Shown here piece by piece: positions 14,196-19,728 of a DNA stretch of 19,728 nt (position 1 is the first letter of the stretch; every line of letters begins with the position of its first letter). This DNA is from JBBAGE01 sp041655055 (GTDB taxonomy: Bacteria; Pseudomonadota; Alphaproteobacteria; Rhodobacterales; Rhodobacteraceae), in NCBI GenBank assembly GCA_041655055.1, contig JBBAGE010000023.1:1-19728 (forward strand). Direction: 5' to 3'. Both the position numbers and the translations under genes were made by a program. Below the pieces are notes generated by a model. It saw only the letters and a list, made by a program, of their open reading frames with translations. It did no database searches and had not been told where the DNA came from.

Positions 14196-16814
14196 ATGGA
14201 CATGGAGAAATTCACCGAGCGTTCGCGCGGCTTCCTGCAAGCGGCGCAAACGATCGCGATGCGCGAAAACCACCAGCGGCTGCTGCCCGAACATTTGCTC
14301 AAGGCGCTGCTTGATGACCCCGAGGGGCTGGCCGCGAATCTGATCCGCAGGGCCGGCGGCGCGCCCGAGCGCGTGGCCGAGGCGCTGGAGGCGACGCTTG
14401 CGCGGATGCCCAAGGTGACTGGCGACGCGGCGCAGGTTTATCTTGATCAGCAAACCGCGCGCGTGCTGGATGAGGCCCAGAAAATCGCCGAAAAGGCCGG
14501 TGACAGTTTCGTGCCGGTCGAACGACTGCTGACGGCGCTGGCCGTGGTGAATTCCAAAGCCAAGGATGCACTGGATGCGGGCGCGGTGACGGCGCTGAAG
14601 CTTAACACCGCGATCAATGATCTGCGCAAGGGCCGCACTGCCGATTCCGCGAGTGCCGAAGAAGGTTATGAGGCGCTGAAAAAATACGCACGCGATCTGA
14701 CCGAGGCCGCCGAGGCGGGCAAGATCGACCCGATCATCGGTCGTGACGAAGAAATCCGCCGCGCGATGCAGGTGCTTTCGCGGCGCACGAAAAACAACCC
14801 GGTGCTGATCGGTGAACCCGGCGTGGGTAAAACCGCGATCGCCGAGGGGCTGGCGCTGCGCATCGTCGATGGTGATGTGCCCGAAAGCCTGCGCAACAAG
14901 CGGCTGATGGCGCTGGATATGGGGGCGCTGATTGCCGGTGCGAAATATCGCGGCGAGTTCGAAGAGCGGCTGAAATCCATCCTCAAGGAAATCGAGGCCG
15001 CCGCCGGGGAAATCATCCTGTTCATCGACGAATTGCACATGCTGGTCGGCGCGGGCAAGACCGATGGCGCGATGGATGCCGCGAACCTGATCAAACCGGC
15101 GCTGGCGCGGGGCGAATTGCATTGCGTGGGCGCCACGACGCTGGATGAATACCGCAAATATATCGAAAAGGACGCAGCCCTTGCGCGGCGTTTTCAGCCG
15201 GTGATGGTGGTGGAGCCGACGGTTGAGGATACGATTTCGATCCTGCGCGGCATCAAGGAAAAATACGAATTGCACCACGGCGTGCGTATTTCCGACAGCG
15301 CATTGGTGGCGGCGGCGACGCTGAGCCATCGCTATATCACCGACCGTTTCCTGCCCGACAAGGCGATCGACCTGGTGGACGAAGCCGCCAGCCGTCTGCG
15401 GATGGAGGTGGACAGCAAGCCCGAGGAACTCGACGCGCTGGACCGTGAAATCCTGCAAAAACAGATCGAGGCCGAGGCCCTGAAGAAAGAGGATGACGCC
15501 GCATCGCGCGGGCGGCTGGAAAAGCTGGTCGCGGAACTGGGCGATCTGCAGGATAAATCCGCCGCGATGACCGCCCGCTGGCAGGCCGAACGGGACAAGC
15601 TCGAAGGGGCGCGGGGGCTGAAGGAACAGCTTGACCGTGCACGCGCCGAGCTGGACGTTGCAAAACGCGAAGGCAATCTGGCCCGCGCGGGCGAGCTGTC
15701 CTATGGCGTGATCCCCGGTCTGGAAAAGCAACTGGCCGAGACCGAACAGCACGAGGATAACGGTGTGATGGTCGAAGAAGCCGTGCGCCCCGAACAGATC
15801 GCGCAGGTGGTCGAACGCTGGACGGGGATTCCGACGTCGAAAATGCTGGAGGGCGAGCGCGACAAGCTGCTGCGGATGGAGGACGAGTTGGGCCGCCGCG
15901 TAATCGGCCAGCGGGTTGCCGTGCGGGCGGTGTCAAATGCCGTGCGCCGTGCGCGGGCCGGGCTGAATGACGAAAACCGGCCTTTGGGCAGTTTCCTGTT
16001 TCTGGGGCCGACGGGCGTGGGCAAGACCGAACTGACCAAGGCTTTGGCCGAATATCTCTTTGATGATGACAGCGCGATGGTGCGCATCGATATGTCGGAA
16101 TTCATGGAGAAACACGCCGTCGCCCGGCTGATCGGGGCACCGCCGGGATATGTCGGCTATGAAGAGGGCGGCGTTCTGACCGAGGCCGTGCGCCGCCGCC
16201 CCTATCAGGTGGTTCTGTTCGACGAGGTCGAAAAGGCCCATCCCGATGTGTTCAACGTGCTGTTGCAGGTGCTTGATGACGGGGTGCTGACCGATGGGCA
16301 GGGGCGCCGGGTGGATTTCAAGCAGACGCTGATCATCCTTACGTCGAATCTGGGGGCGCAGGCGCTTAGCCGGTTGCCCGACGGGGCCGATGCCAGCGCC
16401 GCCAAGGCCGAGGTGATGGAGGCCGTGCGCGGACATTTCCGCCCGGAATTCCTGAACCGGCTGGATGAGACGATCATCTTTGATCGTCTGGCGCGCGAAG
16501 ATATGGCGGGCATTGTCGATATCCAGATCGGCCTGTTGCAAAAACGACTGGCGGGGCGCGACATCACGCTCGATCTTGATCAGGGCGCGCGCGACTGGCT
16601 GGCGGATGAAGGCTATGATCCGGTGTTCGGCGCGCGGCCGCTGAAACGGGTGATCCAGCGAAATCTGCAGGATCAACTGGCCGAAATGCTGCTCGGCGGC
16701 GAAATCCGCGATGGCGATACGGTGCCGGTCACCGCTGGCCCCACCGGGCTGGCCGTAGGCGAACGGGTGATGACATCGCAGCGCCCGGGTGCGGATGCCG
16801 CGACCATCCATTAA
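14196..16814 (+). CDS. clpB: ATP-dependent chaperone ClpB
   Basis: ClpB is a hexameric AAA+ disaggregase that works with DnaK to rescue aggregated proteins after heat shock. The 872-residue protein has all family parts: the N-domain (about 1-150), the first AAA+ module with GEPGVGKT (206-213) and FIDELH (from 276), the middle coiled coil (about 405-530, rich in Glu/Lys/Leu) that separates ClpB from ClpA, the second module with GPTGVGKT (604-611), and GYDPVFGARPLKR near the C-terminus. The frame is open upstream to 14004, but the ATG at 14196 is correct because of AGGAG (14184-14188) and the family start MDMEKFTERS. A sigma-32-type promoter precedes it. A strong hairpin follows the stop. Confidence 0.97.
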   Translation: MDMEKFTERSRGFLQAAQTIAMRENHQRLLPEHLLKALLDDPEGLAANLIRRAGGAPERVAEALEATLARMPKVTGDAAQVYLDQQTARVLDEAQKIAEKAGDSFVPVERLLTALAVVNSKAKDALDAGAVTALKLNTAINDLRKGRTADSASAEEGYEALKKYARDLTEAAEAGKIDPIIGRDEEIRRAMQVLSRRTKNNPVLIGEPGVGKTAIAEGLALRIVDGDVPESLRNKRLMALDMGALIAGAKYRGEFEERLKSILKEIEAAAGEIILFIDELHMLVGAGKTDGAMDAANLIKPALARGELHCVGATTLDEYRKYIEKDAALARRFQPVMVVEPTVEDTISILRGIKEKYELHHGVRISDSALVAAATLSHRYITDRFLPDKAIDLVDEAASRLRMEVDSKPEELDALDREILQKQIEAEALKKEDDAASRGRLEKLVAELGDLQDKSAAMTARWQAERDKLEGARGLKEQLDRARAELDVAKREGNLARAGELSYGVIPGLEKQLAETEQHEDNGVMVEEAVRPEQIAQVVERWTGIPTSKMLEGERDKLLRMEDELGRRVIGQRVAVRAVSNAVRRARAGLNDENRPLGSFLFLGPTGVGKTELTKALAEYLFDDDSAMVRIDMSEFMEKHAVARLIGAPPGYVGYEEGGVLTEAVRRRPYQVVLFDEVEKAHPDVFNVLLQVLDDGVLTDGQGRRVDFKQTLIILTSNLGAQALSRLPDGADASAAKAEVMEAVRGHFRPEFLNRLDETIIFDRLAREDMAGIVDIQIGLLQKRLAGRDITLDLDQGARDWLADEGYDPVFGARPLKRVIQRNLQDQLAEMLLGGEIRDGDTVPVTAGPTGLAVGERVMTSQRPGADAATIH

Positions 16815-16819
16815 CCACA

Positions 16820-16847
16820 ATGCCCCGCCGGTTCATCGGCGGGGCAT
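16820..16847 (+). terminator. Hairpin downstream of clpB
   Basis: Eleven-base perfectly paired GC-rich arms (16820-16830 and 16837-16847) enclose a six-base loop, beginning five bases after the clpB stop codon. The stem is very stable, but no T-run follows on the + strand. It may be a non-canonical terminator or an mRNA 3' end stabiliser. Confidence 0.6.
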
Positions 16848-16933
16848 CATCCCAACATCGTGAGCCGCGCGAATAATGCTTGCGAAATGCCTGGTGCTAT
16901 CCAAAATTGATGGGAATAGCAGAGGCATTGGCA

Positions 16934-17833
16934 ATGACACGCTGGAACGGCGATCTTCGGCAATCCGATATCACCCCGAAATCCGTCTGGCTGGGGCGGC
17001 GGCAGGTTTTGGCCGGAATGGGCTTTGCCGGGATGGCCGCCCTTTTGCCGCGCGGCGCGCAGGCCGAGGAACTGGTGCCCAACAGTTTCGAGGAAATCAC
17101 CAACTACAACAATTTCTATGAATTCGGCCCGGACAAGACCGATCCCGCGCGCCATGCGGGGGCATTGCGCACTGTTCCATGGGCCGTGGTGATCGACGGG
17201 CTGGTGGATCGCCCCGGCACCTATGATCTGGGCGATGTCATCGCCAGCGGCCCGATCGAAGAACGGATTTACCGCCTGCGCTGCGTCGAAGGCTGGAGCA
17301 TGATCATCCCCTGGCAGGGGTTCGAACTCGGCCATCTGCTGCGCCGCGTCGGTGTGCAACCGGCCGCGCGGCATGTGCGGTTTGAAACGCTGGTCCGCCC
17401 CGATGAAATGCCCGGCCAACGCCGCGGGCTGTTGGACTGGCCCTATGTCGAAGGGCTGCGGCTGGACGAGGCGATGCACCCGCTGACATTGCTGGCGACC
17501 GGGCTTTATGATCAGCCGATGCCGAACCAGAATGGCGCGCCGCTGCGGCTGGTGGTGCCGTGGAAATATGGGTTCAAATCGATCAAATCCATCGTGCGCA
17601 TCACCCTGCAGGCCGAACAGCCGGTCAATACCTGGCAGGCAATGAACGCCCGTGAATATGGCTATTATGCCAATGTGAACCCTAATGTGAGCCATCCCCG
17701 CTGGAGCCAGGCGACCGAACGCCCCATCGGCGGCGGCATTTTCGCGACGCGCCGCGATACGGTGCTGTTCAACGGCTATGGGGATCAGGTGGCCGCGCTT
17801 TATGCGGGTATGGATCTGGCCCGCGATTATTGA
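16934..17833 (+). CDS. msrP: Protein-methionine-sulfoxide reductase, molybdenum-cofactor catalytic subunit
   Basis: MsrP (YedY) is a periplasmic molybdoenzyme that reduces methionine sulfoxide in oxidised envelope proteins, using electrons from MsrQ. The 299-residue protein starts with a Tat signal peptide: GRRQVLAGMG with the twin Arg at residues 22-23, a hydrophobic stretch, then AQA before EEL. The Moco-binding Cys is Cys117 in YRLRCVEGWSM. Other family segments are NNFYEFGPDK and VPWKYGFKSIKSI. The ATG at 16934 follows AGAGG (16921-16925); in-frame starts at 16880 and 16910 would put extra residues ahead of the Tat signal and have poor ribosome sites. The stop overlaps the msrQ start. Confidence 0.95.
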   Translation: MTRWNGDLRQSDITPKSVWLGRRQVLAGMGFAGMAALLPRGAQAEELVPNSFEEITNYNNFYEFGPDKTDPARHAGALRTVPWAVVIDGLVDRPGTYDLGDVIASGPIEERIYRLRCVEGWSMIIPWQGFELGHLLRRVGVQPAARHVRFETLVRPDEMPGQRRGLLDWPYVEGLRLDEAMHPLTLLATGLYDQPMPNQNGAPLRLVVPWKYGFKSIKSIVRITLQAEQPVNTWQAMNAREYGYYANVNPNVSHPRWSQATERPIGGGIFATRRDTVLFNGYGDQVAALYAGMDLARDY

Positions 17834-18438
17834 GCGTCACAGCCCCCCTGAATGCCGCGCTGCGCCGCGTGCCGATCTGGCTGCTTTATATACTGGCCGT
17901 GATTCCGCCGGTCTGGCTGTTTGTGCAGGGGCTGAATGGCAGGCTTGGGGTCGATCCGGTCAAGGCGATGGAACATCAGATGGGGCTATGGGGCCTGCAA
18001 ATTCTGATCGCGGTCCTTGCAATCACGCCGCTGCGCACCCATCTGGGTATCAACGCGATCCGCTTTCGCCGTGCGCTGGGGCTGATCGGGTTCTTTTATA
18101 TTGTGCTGCATTTGCTGGTCTGGCTGGTGCTGGATGTGCAAATTCCGCGCCAGATCCTTGGCGATATCTACAAGCGTCCCTATATAACCATAGGAATGGC
18201 GGCACTGGTGCTGATGGTGCCCTTGGCGCTGACGTCTAACAATCTGGCGCTGCGCAAACTGGGGCCGCACCGCTGGCGGCGATTGCATCGGGCGACCTAT
18301 GTGATTCTGCTGCTGGGCGCTGTTCACTATGTCATGGTGGTGCGCGGTTGGCAGTTACAGCCCCTGATCTATCTGGCGCTGGTCGTGATTCTGCTGTTGT
18401 TGCGGGTGATTCCGCCCCCAAAGCGGCGTCTGGCGTAA
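17830..18438 (+). CDS. msrQ: Heme-binding membrane subunit of the MsrPQ system
   Basis: MsrQ (YedZ) is a b-type cytochrome of the inner membrane that passes electrons from the respiratory chain to MsrP. The 202-residue protein has about six hydrophobic segments and the ferric-reductase-like fold. His residues in or near membrane helices that could bind heme include those in MEHQMGLWG, FYIVLHLLVW, RLHRATYV and GAVHYVMV. It starts with TTG overlapping the msrP stop (TTGA), which implies translational coupling; no in-frame ATG lies near the family N-terminus. The rRNA operon control region begins downstream, and no clear terminator is seen between them. Confidence 0.92.
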   Translation: MSVTAPLNAALRRVPIWLLYILAVIPPVWLFVQGLNGRLGVDPVKAMEHQMGLWGLQILIAVLAITPLRTHLGINAIRFRRALGLIGFFYIVLHLLVWLVLDVQIPRQILGDIYKRPYITIGMAALVLMVPLALTSNNLALRKLGPHRWRRLHRATYVILLLGAVHYVMVVRGWQLQPLIYLALVVILLLLRVIPPPKRRLA

Positions 18439-18550
18439 ACCGCGCTGGTTCGATGTGGTGATCAGACGGTTTTTCGGTTTCGTAACTTATTGATTTCGTT
18501 ATCTTTCCCTATTCCTTTCCTTAGTTTTCTTATTTTCTTCAAAAAAGGTC

Positions 18551-18579
18551 TTGCGGGTTTTGTTTTGGGGGCCTAAACA
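18551..18579 (+). promoter_or_regulatory. rrn operon promoter
   Basis: TTGCGG (18551-18556), a 17-base spacer and TAAACA (18574-18579) lie directly after a T/A-rich tract, the layout expected of an rRNA promoter with an UP element. Similar boxes precede rRNA operons in other Rhodobacteraceae, from memory. Transcription would start near 18586. Confidence 0.6.
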
Positions 18580-18701
18580 CCCCTTCACCGGCGGCGCAGA
18601 GATGCACTGGCGGGGCGGATCAGCCGGAAGGTTGGTTCGGGAATGGGACGGACGGGGCGGTGGCGCTTGTAGGATGAGCGCCTCAGTCTGGTTTTGTCTC
18701 T

Positions 18702-18711
18702 TGCTCTTTGA
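18702..18711 (+). promoter_or_regulatory. boxA antitermination element of the rRNA leader
   Basis: TGCTCTTTGA closely matches the boxA consensus TGCTCTTTAA bound by NusB/NusE, which prevents early termination of untranslated rRNA transcripts. It lies about 300 bases before 16S. Confidence 0.75.
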
Positions 18712-18995
18712 AATTGATAGTATCTGAAGAGATATGCGGGCGGCTTGGTTCATTCGATGGATCAACGTCTGTATATCGCGCCGGTAGGGTTTTTCCCGAT
18801 GATCCGGTGTCAGCTTCACTGTTTGGCGGCTTTTGTTTCTTTTGAAACTGAAGCACGACAGACAGATGACTTTTGGTGTTTACCCCTGTTCCTAGCCGGG
18901 TGGGGGTGTCGTTTTGTTGTTTGCCGGGCGTTCGCGTCCTCAAGCAGCGGAGCGGTAGGACATCAAAGATGTGCAGAGGTTCGAACGTCAAGGAT

Positions 18996-19009
18996 ATGCC
19001 TTCGGGCAT
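18996..19009 (+). other. UUCG tetraloop hairpin just upstream of 16S rRNA
   Basis: ATGCC (18996-19000), the loop TTCG and GGCAT (19005-19009) give a five-pair stem with a very stable C(UUCG)G cap, ending about two bases before the mature 16S 5' end. It may guide 5' end maturation or early rRNA folding. Confidence 0.6.
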
Positions 19010-19011
19010 TT

Positions 19012-19728
<717 letters not shown>

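Larger units (their letters stand above)
18439..19011 (+). other. Upstream control region and leader of the rRNA operon
   Basis: This 573-base stretch between msrQ and 16S rRNA holds no supported protein gene. It contains a T-rich tract (about 18500-18546) that could act as an UP element, the rrn promoter (18551-18579), a leader of roughly 425 bases with a boxA element (18702-18711), and a UUCG-capped hairpin just before 16S. The 5' half of the RNase III processing stem should be in the leader, but its partner downstream of 16S is outside the window. The open frames in this region show no ribosome site or family motif. Confidence 0.7.

Noticed and set aside
13995..15752. 585-residue open frame on the minus strand
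   Set aside because: It is antisense to clpB, with skewed composition and no ribosome site or recognisable domain.

Overview
The window is GC-rich chromosomal DNA from an alphaproteobacterium, most likely of the family Rhodobacteraceae (Rhodobacter/Roseobacter group). The start of a 16S rRNA gene at the right end has the shortened alphaproteobacterial helix near position 440. The gene order heparinase-like protein, purH, lspA, DUF3035 lipoprotein, two M16 peptidases, mutL, rmuC also fits that family, from memory. The genus cannot be told from this sequence alone.

Left part (1-9312, all + strand): the 3' end of a heparinase II/III-like gene; purH for the last two steps of IMP synthesis, broken by one missing base; lspA (lipoprotein signal peptidase); a DUF3035 lipoprotein; a pair of M16 peptidases, one with the zinc motif and one without; mutL (mismatch repair); rmuC; and a DUF3775 protein. 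Spacing is tight, with ATGA overlaps at the M16 pair and at mutL/rmuC. This part combines purine synthesis, envelope protein processing and DNA maintenance.

Middle (9306-14005): on the minus strand, a shortened saccharopine dehydrogenase-like protein that has lost both catalytic residues of the family, rpmJ (L36) and tRNA-Val(GAC). Then come an N-formylglutamate amidohydrolase (+), a stand-alone CZB zinc-sensor protein (-), the SPFH/NfeD membrane pair (+), and pyrF (-). Convergent neighbours here abut or overlap by a few bases. The CZB/SPFH intergenic region carries a striking 27-base near-perfect palindrome.

Right part (14093-19728, + strand): clpB behind a good sigma-32-type heat-shock promoter; the msrP/msrQ periplasmic methionine sulfoxide reductase pair; then a 573-base region holding the rrn promoter, boxA and leader, followed by the first half of 16S rRNA.

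No mobile element, prophage, CRISPR array or defence system was seen. The window is mostly conserved housekeeping DNA. The items most worth checking are the degenerate saccharopine dehydrogenase homologue, the purH frameshift and the two operator-like dyads (8881-8900, 12041-12067).
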